A stretch of DNA of 64,000 bases from Chlamydia muridarum str. Nigg (lineage in GTDB: Bacteria; Chlamydiota; Chlamydiia; Chlamydiales; Chlamydiaceae). Positions 18,789 to 26,998 of the stretch are shown one piece after another. The notes under the pieces were generated by a model. It ran no database searches and was not told the origin of the DNA. It worked only from the letters and a program-made list of their open reading frames with translations. Within the stretch, counting starts at the first letter, position 1. Each line of letters begins with the position of its first letter. A program made the position numbers and the translations under genes. The DNA lies in assembly GCF_000006685.1 (NCBI RefSeq), contig NC_002620.2, forward strand, positions 220,801 through 284,800. The letters are read 5' to 3'.

Positions 18789-19985
18789 ATGATAAACAAA
18801 ATGTTGGGTGGAGCCTTGATTGTCGCAGGGACAACCATTGGCGCCGGAGTGTTAGCTGTTCCTATTGCCACTTCAGAGGGAGGATTTCTGCCTACAACAT
18901 TACTTTATGTTGTTTCTTGGTTAATAGCAGTAGCTTCTGGATACTGTTTTTTAGAAGTGTTGACCTGGCTACATGCAAGAAAGAACGTCAATATGGTTTC
19001 CATGGCAGAGTGTACTTTAGGGTACAAGAGCAAGGTAATCATGTGGTTGGTTTATCTGCTTTTATTCTACTCCCTTCTAGTTGCTTACTTTTGTGATGGT
19101 GGAAATATTCTTATGCGTGTCATGGGATGCCGTGATTGGGATACGCCTTGGATCAGACACGCTATGCCTATAGTATTTTTCGCGCTGTTTTCTCCTCTTT
19201 TAATGGCAAAAACTTCTATTGTTGATCAGTGTAATAGAGTTTTTGTTTTGGGATTAGGGATATCGTTTGCTATGTTTTGCTATTTCGGATTCCCTTTGAT
19301 GAAAACAGAACTATTAGTGAGATCTTCATGGGGAGGAACCTTAAAAGGATTCCCCATTTTGTTTTTAGCTTTTGGATTTCAAAACGTGGTTCCCACTCTA
19401 TACCATTACATGGACAAAAACGTAAGAGATGTAAAGAAGGCTATTGTAATTGGAAGTTTCATTCCTCTAGTTTTGTATGTAATTTGGGAAGCCATTGTAT
19501 TAGGAGCTGTTCCAGTTTCATTTTTGGAACAAGCTAAGATGGAAGGATGGACTGCGATTGGGGCTTTGCAAGGAGCTTTGAAGTGTTCTGCTTTCTATAT
19601 TGCCGGGGAATTTTTTGGATTTTTTGCTTTAATTTCCTCGTTTATTGGTGTAGCTCTTGGGCTAAAAGATTTCTTTATAGATGCTTTTCAATGGGATGAG
19701 AAGAAACGTAAATTAGAAATCTTTTTATTAGTTTTTGTATTTCCTTTGGTGTGGGCCGTTTTCTATCCAGGCATTGTTTTGAAATGTTTGGAGTGTACCG
19801 GAGCTTTAGGAGAGACCATCGTATTGGGAGTCTTCCCTGTACTTATGGTCTGGAAAGGGCGCTATGGGAAGAAACGATACTACGGTCAAAGAATTCTCCC
19901 TGGAGGTAAGGGAGCTTTATTAGTTATGTCAGGACTGGTACTTGTGAACTTAGTCTTGATCGTACAGAAATTTCTTGGATATTAA
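18789..19985 (+). CDS. tyrP: Aromatic amino acid permease, first tandem copy
   Basis: The 398-residue product is a member of the HAAAP/TyrP family of hydroxy/aromatic amino acid permeases, with about 11 membrane segments. The N-terminal motif GGALIVAGTTIGAGVLAVPI is the unwound first helix that binds substrate. FLAFGFQNVVPTLYHYM is a second conserved block. Such proteins import tyrosine or tryptophan by proton symport in the inner membrane; for Chlamydia, tryptophan supply matters during interferon-gamma stress. AAGAAGGG gives a good ribosome binding site. A full paralogue follows directly. This copy ends in its own terminator, so the two may be transcribed separately. Confidence 0.93.
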   Translation: MINKMLGGALIVAGTTIGAGVLAVPIATSEGGFLPTTLLYVVSWLIAVASGYCFLEVLTWLHARKNVNMVSMAECTLGYKSKVIMWLVYLLLFYSLLVAYFCDGGNILMRVMGCRDWDTPWIRHAMPIVFFALFSPLLMAKTSIVDQCNRVFVLGLGISFAMFCYFGFPLMKTELLVRSSWGGTLKGFPILFLAFGFQNVVPTLYHYMDKNVRDVKKAIVIGSFIPLVLYVIWEAIVLGAVPVSFLEQAKMEGWTAIGALQGALKCSAFYIAGEFFGFFALISSFIGVALGLKDFFIDAFQWDEKKRKLEIFLLVFVFPLVWAVFYPGIVLKCLECTGALGETIVLGVFPVLMVWKGRYGKKRYYGQRILPGGKGALLVMSGLVLVNLVLIVQKFLGY

Positions 19986-20006
19986 TTTTTTAAATCAATA
20001 ACTTAG

Positions 20007-20040
20007 GCTCGCATTAAACAGTTGTTGGTGCGAGCATTTT
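20007..20040 (+). terminator. Rho-independent terminator of tyrP1
   Basis: GCTCGCA (20007-20013) pairs with TGCGAGC (20029-20035); ATTTTTG follows. It begins 21 bp after the tyrP1 stop codon. Confidence 0.85.
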
Positions 20041-20091
20041 TGTGTTTTGAAAATGGATGCAGATTATGAAACAAGAGGTATTCTAGTCAGT

Positions 20092-20125
20092 ACTCCCCCG
20101 TATAGGACTGGGGAGTTATTTTTTT
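20092..20125 (+). terminator. Second terminator-like hairpin, in the tyrP2 leader
   Basis: ACTCCCC (20092-20098) pairs with GGGGAGT (20110-20116), followed by TATTTTTTT. It lies 57 bp before the tyrP2 ATG and 56 bp after the tyrP1 terminator stem. An alternative pairing, AGTC/GACT with TAC/GTA (20085-20109), overlaps the left arm and would exclude it. An attenuator or a backup terminator are both possible. Confidence 0.6.
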
Positions 20126-20181
20126 AATAAGAAGAGATCTCCCTAGTGAAATAAGTACAAAAGGGGAGAAGGAGGATATGT

Positions 20182-21369
20182 ATGCGGAATAAATGTATAG
20201 GAGGGGTTTTAATTGTTGCTGGAACCGTGATCGGAGCCGGAGTATTAGCTGTGCCTGTTTTAACAGCTTTGGATGGGTTTTTGCCTGCTGCCTTACTGTA
20301 TATGCTTGCTTGGTTAGTGTCATTGGCCTCTGGTTATGGTTATTTGGAGGTTTTGACCTGGTGCAAAGGGAATAAGCAAGCGAATTTGTGCTCCATGGCA
20401 GAAGAAACTTTGGGGAAAGTAGGACGCATAGTTTTGTGTTTAGTCTACTTGTTTTTATTTTATTCCTTACTTGTTGCCTACTTTTGCGATGGGGGGAATA
20501 TTCTTTCTCGTATGCTTGGAGATGGGGTTCTTGAAAATCCATGGGCTCGGCATGTTATGCCTATCTTATTTTTCTGCATTTTTGCTCCTTTACTTATGGC
20601 AAAAACCTCGATCATCGATTACTGCAACCGAGTATTTGTTTTCGGTCTTATCCTGGTTTTCGGTCTTTTCTGTATCTTGGGAGCTCCGCGTGTGCAAGGG
20701 GATCTTTTATTAAGAGCATCATGGTTTTCTTCCCTAAATAGTTTGCCTATTTTTTTCTTGGCTTTTGGTTTTCAAAATGTCGTGCCTTCATTGTACCATT
20801 ACTTAGATGGGGATGTTCGAGAAGTTAAACGGGCAATTTTTATAGGAAGCCTGATTCCTTTAGTTTTGTATGTAATTTGGGAAGCATTGGTTCTTGGTAC
20901 AGTTCCATTAGTTTATTTGCTGAAAGCTAAGGAACTAGGATGGACTGCTGCAGGTGCTCTTCAAGGAGCTTTAAAAAATTCTGCTTTTCATATCGCTGGA
21001 GAATTATTCGGATTCTTTGCGCTAGTCACCTCTTTTATAGGGACTGCATTGGCCTTGAAAGATTTTTATATAGATATTTTTAAATGGGATGCTCGTAAGC
21101 AGCGATTGAATTTATTTTTATTAGTTTTGGTGTTCCCATTGGTATGGGCGGTTTCTTATCCCGAGATTGTTTTGTCTTGTTTGCGTTATGCTGGGGGAAT
21201 AGGGGGAGCTTGTATTATCGTATTGTTCCCGGTAGCGATGCTATGGAATGGCCGGTATGGAAAACGGCATTGTTCTGGCAAACAAATATTGCCAGGAGGA
21301 AAGACCGTCCTATTGATTTTATTAGGATATACTGTGCTAAATCTCGCACCCCTGTATTATACGTTTTAG
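20182..21369 (+). CDS. tyrP: Aromatic amino acid permease, second tandem copy
   Basis: The 395-residue product is a clear paralogue of the preceding gene along its whole length: GGVLIVAGTVIGAGVLAVP, LLVAYFCDGGNIL, FLAFGFQNVVPSLYHY and LVFPLVWAVSYP are shared nearly word for word. About 11 membrane segments are expected. Differences cluster in loops and at the C-terminus. The second copy has its own leader with a terminator-like hairpin and a strong GGAGAAGGAGG ribosome binding site. Tandem duplication of tyrP is known in Chlamydia and copy number has been linked to tissue tropism in C. pneumoniae. Confidence 0.93.
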   Translation: MRNKCIGGVLIVAGTVIGAGVLAVPVLTALDGFLPAALLYMLAWLVSLASGYGYLEVLTWCKGNKQANLCSMAEETLGKVGRIVLCLVYLFLFYSLLVAYFCDGGNILSRMLGDGVLENPWARHVMPILFFCIFAPLLMAKTSIIDYCNRVFVFGLILVFGLFCILGAPRVQGDLLLRASWFSSLNSLPIFFLAFGFQNVVPSLYHYLDGDVREVKRAIFIGSLIPLVLYVIWEALVLGTVPLVYLLKAKELGWTAAGALQGALKNSAFHIAGELFGFFALVTSFIGTALALKDFYIDIFKWDARKQRLNLFLLVLVFPLVWAVSYPEIVLSCLRYAGGIGGACIIVLFPVAMLWNGRYGKRHCSGKQILPGGKTVLLILLGYTVLNLAPLYYTF

Positions 21370-21408
21370 AAAGAAGAAGTGTAAAAAGTTTTTAAATAGG
21401 AGATCTCC

Positions 21409-22125
21409 ATGGGATTATACGATCGTGATTACACGCAGGATTCCCGTTTACCAGGGACCTTCTCTTCCAGAGTGTATGGATGGATGACTGCAGGGCTGGC
21501 TGTGACAGCCCTGACATCTTTAGGGCTATATGCAACGGGAGCTTATAGAACTCTTTTCTCCTTGTGGTGGGTGTGGTGTTTCGCAACATTAGGTGTGTCT
21601 TTCTACATCCAAGCTCAGATTCAGAAGCTTTCTGTTCCTGCTGTAATGGGGTTGTTCTTGGCATACTCTGTTTTAGAAGGAATGTTTTTTGGAACGATGG
21701 TTCCTGTGTATGCTGCTCAGTTTGGAGGAGGGATTGTTTGGGCTGCGTTTGGGTCCGCTGCCGTCATTTTTGGATTGTCAGCTGCTTATGGAGCTTTTAC
21801 TAAAAGTGACTTAACGCAAATTCATAGAATTCTAATGTTGGCGCTTATAGGCCTTATGGTAATATCCCTAGGGTTTCTGGTAGTGTCTCTTTTCACTCCT
21901 ATGCCTTTAATGTATCTGTTAATCTGCTACTTAGGCTTGATCATTTTTGTGGGGTTAACGGTGGTTGATGCTCAATCTATCCGTCGTGTAGCTCGCAGCG
22001 TGGGAGATCATGGAGATTTGAGTTACAAACTCTCTTTGATTATGGCATTACAGATGTATTGTAACGTGATTATGATATTCTGGTATTTGCTACAAATTTT
22101 TGCTTCTTCAGATAAGAGACGCTAA
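21409..22125 (+). CDS. yccA: Bax inhibitor-1/YccA family membrane protein
   Basis: The 238-residue product has seven hydrophobic segments after a short soluble N-terminus ([15 protein letters not shown]). The family pattern [14 protein letters not shown] and LEGMFFG is present, as is the late segment GLTVVDAQ. Relatives are UPF0005 proteins; YccA in E. coli modulates FtsH, and an ftsH gene lies at 48245 in this window, though the link is only by family. The ribosome binding site lies in GGAGATCTCC (21399-21408), a perfect palindrome that abuts the ATG and could hide the site. It follows tyrP2 after 39 bp. Confidence 0.9.
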   Translation: MGLYDRDYTQDSRLPGTFSSRVYGWMTAGLAVTALTSLGLYATGAYRTLFSLWWVWCFATLGVSFYIQAQIQKLSVPAVMGLFLAYSVLEGMFFGTMVPVYAAQFGGGIVWAAFGSAAVIFGLSAAYGAFTKSDLTQIHRILMLALIGLMVISLGFLVVSLFTPMPLMYLLICYLGLIIFVGLTVVDAQSIRRVARSVGDHGDLSYKLSLIMALQMYCNVIMIFWYLLQIFASSDKRR

Positions 22126-22131
22126 AAGAAG

Positions 22132-22166
22132 AAGGAGATATTTGTTCTAAATATCTCCTTTTGTGT
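22132..22166 (+). terminator. Terminator between convergent yccA and ftsY
   Basis: AAGGAGATATTT (22132-22143) pairs perfectly with AAATATCTCCTT (22149-22160), loop GTTCT, followed by TTGTGTTT. It lies just after the yccA stop codon and before the ftsY 3' end, so it may serve both strands. Confidence 0.85.
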
Positions 22167-22187
22167 TTAAAAGAGATTTTATTTCTG

Positions 22188-23042
22188 TTAAACATCCAGC
22201 AGTTTATCGAGAAAGCGATCTATAGAAAATGGTTCGAAATCGTAAACTGTTTCTCCGTATCCTACAAATCGTGTAGGAATTTTTAGCTCGTCAGCAATTC
22301 GAAAGAGGGAGCCCCCCTTAGCGGAGCCTTCTATTTTTGTAAAAATTAATCCATCGATAGGCACCGCCTCATGGAATAATTTTACCTGACTTAACGTATT
22401 GCTTCCCAAGGTTGCATCAACGGTCATGAGAGTTTCATGAGGCGCTCCAGGAAAAGCCTTATTGCAAACAGTGGCAATTTTTTGAAGTTCTTTGAGAAGG
22501 TTCGTGTGAGTATGTAGTCGTCCAGAGGTATCTATGATTACTTGGTCATAGTTTCTAGCAACTGCAGCAGAGATGCCGTCAAAAGCTATAGCGGCAGCAT
22601 CCCCTCCTGGCTTACCAGAAATAAATCCACAACCTAAAGAGTCTGCCCAACAACGCATTTGTTCCATTCCTGCAGAGCGGAAGGTGTCTGTTGCTACGAT
22701 TAAAACCGTTTGGTTCTGAGAAAGACAATAGTGGGCGAGTTTAGCTACTGTAGTCGTTTTCCCTGAGCCATTTGTTCCTAAAATAAGAGTCACATGGGGG
22801 TGAGCAGAAGAGCTCTTTTTCTGAGGTAACTTAGCTATAATATCAGATAGAAAAGAGCGGATAAGCTCTTTAATCAAGCGCTCATCAGGATGTTTATGCC
22901 GACGTAATTCGTTACAAAAGGCTTCAGTTAGTTTAGGACCAAAATCCCCCTCATATAAAAGAGCTTCAGCATATTCCAATAAGTCCGAAGGAAGAGTCTT
23001 TTTAAAAAGAGAGCGAAGTTTGTTCCCGAAAAACTTGAACAC
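22188..23042 (-). CDS. ftsY: Signal recognition particle receptor FtsY
   Basis: The 284-residue product consists of the NG GTPase core only; it lacks the long acidic A domain of E. coli FtsY. G1 is LGTNGSGKTTTVAKLA, then ATDTFRSAGMEQM, IDTSGRLHTH (G3) and FTKIEGSAKGG (G4/G5 closing loop, with Glu in the place of the usual Asp). It docks ribosome-SRP complexes at the membrane. It is divergent from sucC with 69 bp between starts, so promoters face away from each other in this short gap. Confidence 0.96.
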   Translation of the reverse strand: MFKFFGNKLRSLFKKTLPSDLLEYAEALLYEGDFGPKLTEAFCNELRRHKHPDERLIKELIRSFLSDIIAKLPQKKSSSAHPHVTLILGTNGSGKTTTVAKLAHYCLSQNQTVLIVATDTFRSAGMEQMRCWADSLGCGFISGKPGGDAAAIAFDGISAAVARNYDQVIIDTSGRLHTHTNLLKELQKIATVCNKAFPGAPHETLMTVDATLGSNTLSQVKLFHEAVPIDGLIFTKIEGSAKGGSLFRIADELKIPTRFVGYGETVYDFEPFSIDRFLDKLLDV

Positions 23043-23111
23043 AGACAGGGTAAAGTTGATTGAAGTAAAAAGGATAATAAAAGATAAGGAGGAAAAATTA
23101 AAGGGTTATTT

Positions 23112-24272
23112 ATGCATCTTCATGAGTATCAAGCTAAGGACCTTTTAACCTCTTATCAACTTCCTATTCCTCCTTATCATGTAGCAACTTCCCTATCTGA
23201 AGCTGAAGTCGCAATTCAAGCTGAGCAATGGAGAAGCGGAGTTGTTAAAGCTCAGGTTCATGCTGGAGGGAGAGGAAAAAATGGAGGAGTTATTGTTGCG
23301 CGTTCTCCGGAGGACTTGTTAGCAGCAACTGATCGGCTTCTGCATATGCAATTTTCTAGTAATCAGACTGCTGGATTGTCCCTGCCAGTTAATAAAGTTT
23401 TGATTTCTCCTCTAGTAGAGATTGCTTTGGAGTATTACATTGCTATTGTGATTGATAGAAAGCATCGTTGCCCAGTGATTATGCTTTCTAAATCAGGGGG
23501 CATTGATATCGAAGAGATTGCAGAAAAACAACCAGATCTGTTGTTAAAAATAGCTCTTCCTTCTTCAGGGAAAATTTACGCGTATCAGTTGCGCCACATT
23601 GCTAAATTTATGGAATGGGATAAACTCGTTGCTGATCGGGGGAACCACATCATCCGTAAGTTATTACAATGTTTTTATGATAATGATGCTTCTTTATTGG
23701 AAATCAATCCTTTAGTGCTTACTAAAGATGGGGATCTGATTATTTTAGATGCTAAAATAACGATTGATGATAACGCTCTCTATCGTCATCCACAGTTGGC
23801 CGATTGGTATGATCCTTCTCAAGAAAACATCCGAGATGTATTGGCTAAGCAGCTGGGACTCTCTTATATTGCTTTAGATGGAACCATTGGGTGTTTAGTA
23901 AACGGAGCTGGGTTAGCTATGAGTACTTTAGATATTCTTAAGCTATATGGTGGCTCAGCGGCGAATTTCTTAGATGTTGGAGGAAGCGCTTCGGAAAAGC
24001 AAATTCAAGAAGCGATTTCTTTAGTTTTATCAGATAAAAATGTTCGCGTGTTGTTCATTCATATTTTTGGAGGCATCATGGATTGTGCTGTTGTTGCTTC
24101 CGGGCTAGTATCAGCTATGCAGGGACAACAAGGAAGCATTCCTACGGTGATTCGTTTAGAAGGAACGAATGTAGATAAGGGAAAAGAAATCATTCTTAGA
24201 TCAGGAATTCCTTGTGAATTTGTTGCCTCTATGAGTGAGGGGGCTGAGCTCGCAGTGAAATTAAGTCGTTAG
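23112..24272 (+). CDS. sucC: Succinyl-CoA synthetase beta subunit
   Basis: The 386-residue product begins [12 protein letters not shown], the typical start. An ATP-grasp domain occupies the first 240 residues ([28 protein letters not shown]), followed by the CoA-ligase domain ([41 protein letters not shown]). With SucD it converts succinyl-CoA to succinate with ATP or GTP formation, a key step in the incomplete chlamydial TCA cycle. A strong AAGGAGG is at 23086-23092, unusually far (19 bp) from the ATG; AAAGGG is nearer. sucD starts 14 bp downstream. Confidence 0.97.
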   Translation: MHLHEYQAKDLLTSYQLPIPPYHVATSLSEAEVAIQAEQWRSGVVKAQVHAGGRGKNGGVIVARSPEDLLAATDRLLHMQFSSNQTAGLSLPVNKVLISPLVEIALEYYIAIVIDRKHRCPVIMLSKSGGIDIEEIAEKQPDLLLKIALPSSGKIYAYQLRHIAKFMEWDKLVADRGNHIIRKLLQCFYDNDASLLEINPLVLTKDGDLIILDAKITIDDNALYRHPQLADWYDPSQENIRDVLAKQLGLSYIALDGTIGCLVNGAGLAMSTLDILKLYGGSAANFLDVGGSASEKQIQEAISLVLSDKNVRVLFIHIFGGIMDCAVVASGLVSAMQGQQGSIPTVIRLEGTNVDKGKEIILRSGIPCEFVASMSEGAELAVKLSR

Positions 24273-24286
24273 CCTGGGGAGAGACT

Positions 24287-25162
24287 GTGTTAGAATTATT
24301 AAACAAAGATCTGCCGATTATCACGCAGGGTATTACGGGGAAAGCAGGATCTTTTCATACCACTCAATGTGTCGCCTATGGATCTAACTTTGTGGGTGGC
24401 GTTACTCCGGGTAAAGGAGGGACTCAGTTTTTAGATTTGCCTATTTTTGACTCTGTTTTAGAGGCAAAGCAAGCAACGGGATGCCGTGCTTCAATGATTT
24501 TTGTTCCTCCTCCGTTCGCTGCAGAGGCTATTTTTGAAGCTGAAGATGCGGGGATTGAGTTGATCGTATGTATAACAGAAGGAATCCCTGTACAAGATAT
24601 GTTGGCAGTGAATTCTCTTATGGAGAAGAGTTCTTGCCGTTTAGTTGGCCCTAATTGTCCCGGAGTGATTAAGCCCGGGGCTTGTAAAATTGGCATTATG
24701 CCAGGGTATATTCACTTACCAGGAAATGTTGGAGTCATTTCTAGATCTGGGACATTAACTTACGAAGCGGTTTGGCAGTTAACACAGAGAAAGATTGGAC
24801 AAAGTGTATGTATTGGCATTGGGGGAGATCCCCTAAATGGGACTTCTTTCATTGATGTTCTCCAGGAGCTTGAAAAGGATGAACAGACTGAGGCTATTCT
24901 TATGATTGGAGAAATAGGAGGTAGTGCCGAAGAAGATGCTGCTGATTGGATAAGCCAGCACTGTAGTAAGCCTGTGATTGCATTTATTGCTGGAGCTACG
25001 GCTCCGAAAGGGAAACGTATGGGGCATGCGGGTGCAATTATTTCAGGGAATAGTGGGGATGCTTTCAGTAAACAACGTGCTTTAAGAGAGGCTGGAGTTG
25101 TCGTTGTGGAATCTCCTGCACTTATAGGAGAGGCTGTTGCGTCTGTTCTGAATTCCCATTAG
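24287..25162 (+). CDS. sucD: Succinyl-CoA synthetase alpha subunit
   Basis: The 291-residue product uses a GTG start (24287) preceded by [24 protein letters not shown] and GGVTPGKGG form the CoA-binding Rossmann region. [10 protein letters not shown] is conserved. The phosphorylated histidine lies in [10 protein letters not shown]. It pairs with the preceding beta subunit. The frame and length match the family throughout. Confidence 0.97.
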   Translation: MLELLNKDLPIITQGITGKAGSFHTTQCVAYGSNFVGGVTPGKGGTQFLDLPIFDSVLEAKQATGCRASMIFVPPPFAAEAIFEAEDAGIELIVCITEGIPVQDMLAVNSLMEKSSCRLVGPNCPGVIKPGACKIGIMPGYIHLPGNVGVISRSGTLTYEAVWQLTQRKIGQSVCIGIGGDPLNGTSFIDVLQELEKDEQTEAILMIGEIGGSAEEDAADWISQHCSKPVIAFIAGATAPKGKRMGHAGAIISGNSGDAFSKQRALREAGVVVVESPALIGEAVASVLNSH

Positions 25163-25201
25163 TAGTTTGGAGAAGGAATTAGCAGAGTAGTCTCCTTGAT
25201 T

Positions 25202-25260
25202 TGCATCATTAGATTTTGTATGCTGCATAACTGCTCTTCATAGTGCATAATAATGCATAA
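25202..25260 (+). repeat. Helically phased TGCATAA repeats upstream of htrA
   Basis: TGCATAA occurs at 25224-25230, 25244-25250 and 25254-25260, and TGCATCA at 25202-25208. Starts are 22, 20 and 10 bp apart, close to whole helical turns. The last two copies form the near-palindrome TGCATAATAATGCA. They lie 45-103 bp before the htrA start and could be an operator; no known regulator is assigned. Confidence 0.5.
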
Positions 25261-25304
25261 AATAAAAAAAGGCCTAGACGCCTGGATCGCTTATCAAGGA
25301 AAAG

Positions 25305-26798
25305 ATGATGAAAAGATTATTATGTGTGTTGCTATCGACATCAGTTTTCTCTTCGCCCATGTTGGGCTATAGTGCGCCAAAGAAAGATTCCAGTACTGGC
25401 ATTTGTCTTGCAGCATCTCAAAGTGATCGGGAACTTTCCCAAGAAGATTTGCTAAAAGAAGTGTCTAGAGGATTTTCCAAAGTCGCTGCTCAGGCAACTC
25501 CAGGAGTTGTGTATATAGAAAATTTTCCTAAAACTGGGAGTCAAGCTATTGCTTCTCCTGGGAATAAAAGGGGTTTTCAAGAGAATCCCTTTGATTATTT
25601 CAATGATGAGTTTTTCAATCGATTTTTTGGTTTACCCTCGCATAGAGAGCAGCCTCGTCCCCAACAGCGTGATGCTGTAAGAGGAACAGGTTTTATTGTG
25701 TCAGAAGATGGGTACGTTGTGACCAACCATCACGTAGTGGAAGATGCGGGGAAAATTCATGTTACTTTACACGATGGACAAAAATACACCGCAAAAATCA
25801 TAGGATTAGATCCTAAAACGGATCTCGCTGTGATTAAGATCCAAGCAAAAAATCTCCCTTTTTTAACTTTTGGAAACTCTGATCAGCTTCAGATAGGGGA
25901 TTGGTCAATAGCCATTGGAAATCCTTTCGGATTACAAGCCACAGTAACCGTTGGCGTGATTAGTGCTAAGGGAAGAAACCAATTACATATTGTTGATTTT
26001 GAAGATTTTATTCAGACGGATGCAGCAATTAATCCCGGGAATTCAGGTGGTCCATTATTGAACATTGATGGACAGGTTATTGGAGTGAATACAGCAATCG
26101 TTAGCGGTAGCGGGGGATACATTGGAATAGGATTTGCCATTCCTAGCTTAATGGCTAAACGAGTTATTGACCAACTCATTAGCGATGGACAGGTGACGAG
26201 AGGATTTTTAGGAGTAACCTTACAGCCTATTGATTCGGAGCTTGCCGCTTGTTACAAATTAGAAAAGGTGTACGGAGCCTTGATTACGGATGTTGTTAAG
26301 GGATCTCCTGCAGAAAAAGCAGGTTTGCGCCAGGAAGATGTCATTGTTGCTTACAATGGGAAAGAAGTGGAGTCTTTGAGTGCTTTACGTAATGCGATTT
26401 CTTTGATGATGCCAGGGACTCGTGTTGTCTTAAAAGTTGTGCGTGAAGGGAAATTCATTGAAATACCTGTCACTGTTACACAAATTCCTGCGGAGGATGG
26501 GGTATCTGCTCTTCAAAAAATGGGAGTTCGGGTACAGAATCTTACTCCAGAGATATGCAAGAAACTAGGATTAGCGTCTGATACTCGAGGGATTTTTGTA
26601 GTGTCCGTAGAAGCTGGTTCTCCTGCAGCTTCTGCAGGAGTGGTTCCAGGACAACTTATTCTGGCTGTAAACAGACAGAGAGTTTCTTCTGTTGAAGAAT
26701 TGAATCAGGTCTTGAAGAATGCAAAAGGAGAGAATGTTCTCCTTATGGTTTCTCAAGGAGAAGTCATTCGATTCGTTGTTTTAAAGTCTGATGAATAG
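25305..26798 (+). CDS. htrA: Periplasmic serine protease/chaperone HtrA (DegP type)
   Basis: The 497-residue product (or 496 from the second ATG) has a cleavable signal peptide (KRLLCVLLSTSVFSSPML) ending near residue 24. The trypsin-like domain has His143 (TNHHVVED), Asp173 (KTDLAVIKI) and Ser247 (NPGNSGGPL), the catalytic triad known for chlamydial HtrA. Two PDZ domains follow (about residues 290-380 and 395-490; GFLGVTLQ, AGSPAASAGVVPGQ). It degrades or refolds misfolded envelope proteins and is essential in the replicative phase of C. trachomatis. AAGGAAAAG precedes the start. A strong terminator follows. Confidence 0.97.
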   Translation: MMKRLLCVLLSTSVFSSPMLGYSAPKKDSSTGICLAASQSDRELSQEDLLKEVSRGFSKVAAQATPGVVYIENFPKTGSQAIASPGNKRGFQENPFDYFNDEFFNRFFGLPSHREQPRPQQRDAVRGTGFIVSEDGYVVTNHHVVEDAGKIHVTLHDGQKYTAKIIGLDPKTDLAVIKIQAKNLPFLTFGNSDQLQIGDWSIAIGNPFGLQATVTVGVISAKGRNQLHIVDFEDFIQTDAAINPGNSGGPLLNIDGQVIGVNTAIVSGSGGYIGIGFAIPSLMAKRVIDQLISDGQVTRGFLGVTLQPIDSELAACYKLEKVYGALITDVVKGSPAEKAGLRQEDVIVAYNGKEVESLSALRNAISLMMPGTRVVLKVVREGKFIEIPVTVTQIPAEDGVSALQKMGVRVQNLTPEICKKLGLASDTRGIFVVSVEAGSPAASAGVVPGQLILAVNRQRVSSVEELNQVLKNAKGENVLLMVSQGEVIRFVVLKSDE

Positions 26799-26833
26799 TG
26801 CAGACTTTTGTTCTAAAAGATCTAGAGAAAGGG

Positions 26834-26861
26834 GGGGCTCGATTGAGCCCCTTTTCTTTTT
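26834..26861 (+). terminator. Rho-independent terminator of htrA
   Basis: GGGGCTC (26834-26840) pairs with GAGCCCC (26845-26851) around GATT and extends into flanking AAAG/CTTT; TTTTCTTTTT follows. It is about 35 bp after the htrA stop codon. Confidence 0.92.
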
Positions 26862-26998
26862 ATAAGAGAAAAAATTAGAAAGAATATTTGTGTGGATATA
26901 AGAGACTCAACCATGTAGTCTGTCTTTCTTATTGTTAGGTAGAAATGAAGTAGAGGAGTAACAGATTAACTCCTCCGTTGTAGAAGATTGAGTGGGAT

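Noticed and set aside
20087..20542. Minus-strand frame of 151 codons over the tyrP2 start
   Set aside because: It is antisense to conserved membrane helices of tyrP2 and to the hairpin at 20092; no start signal.
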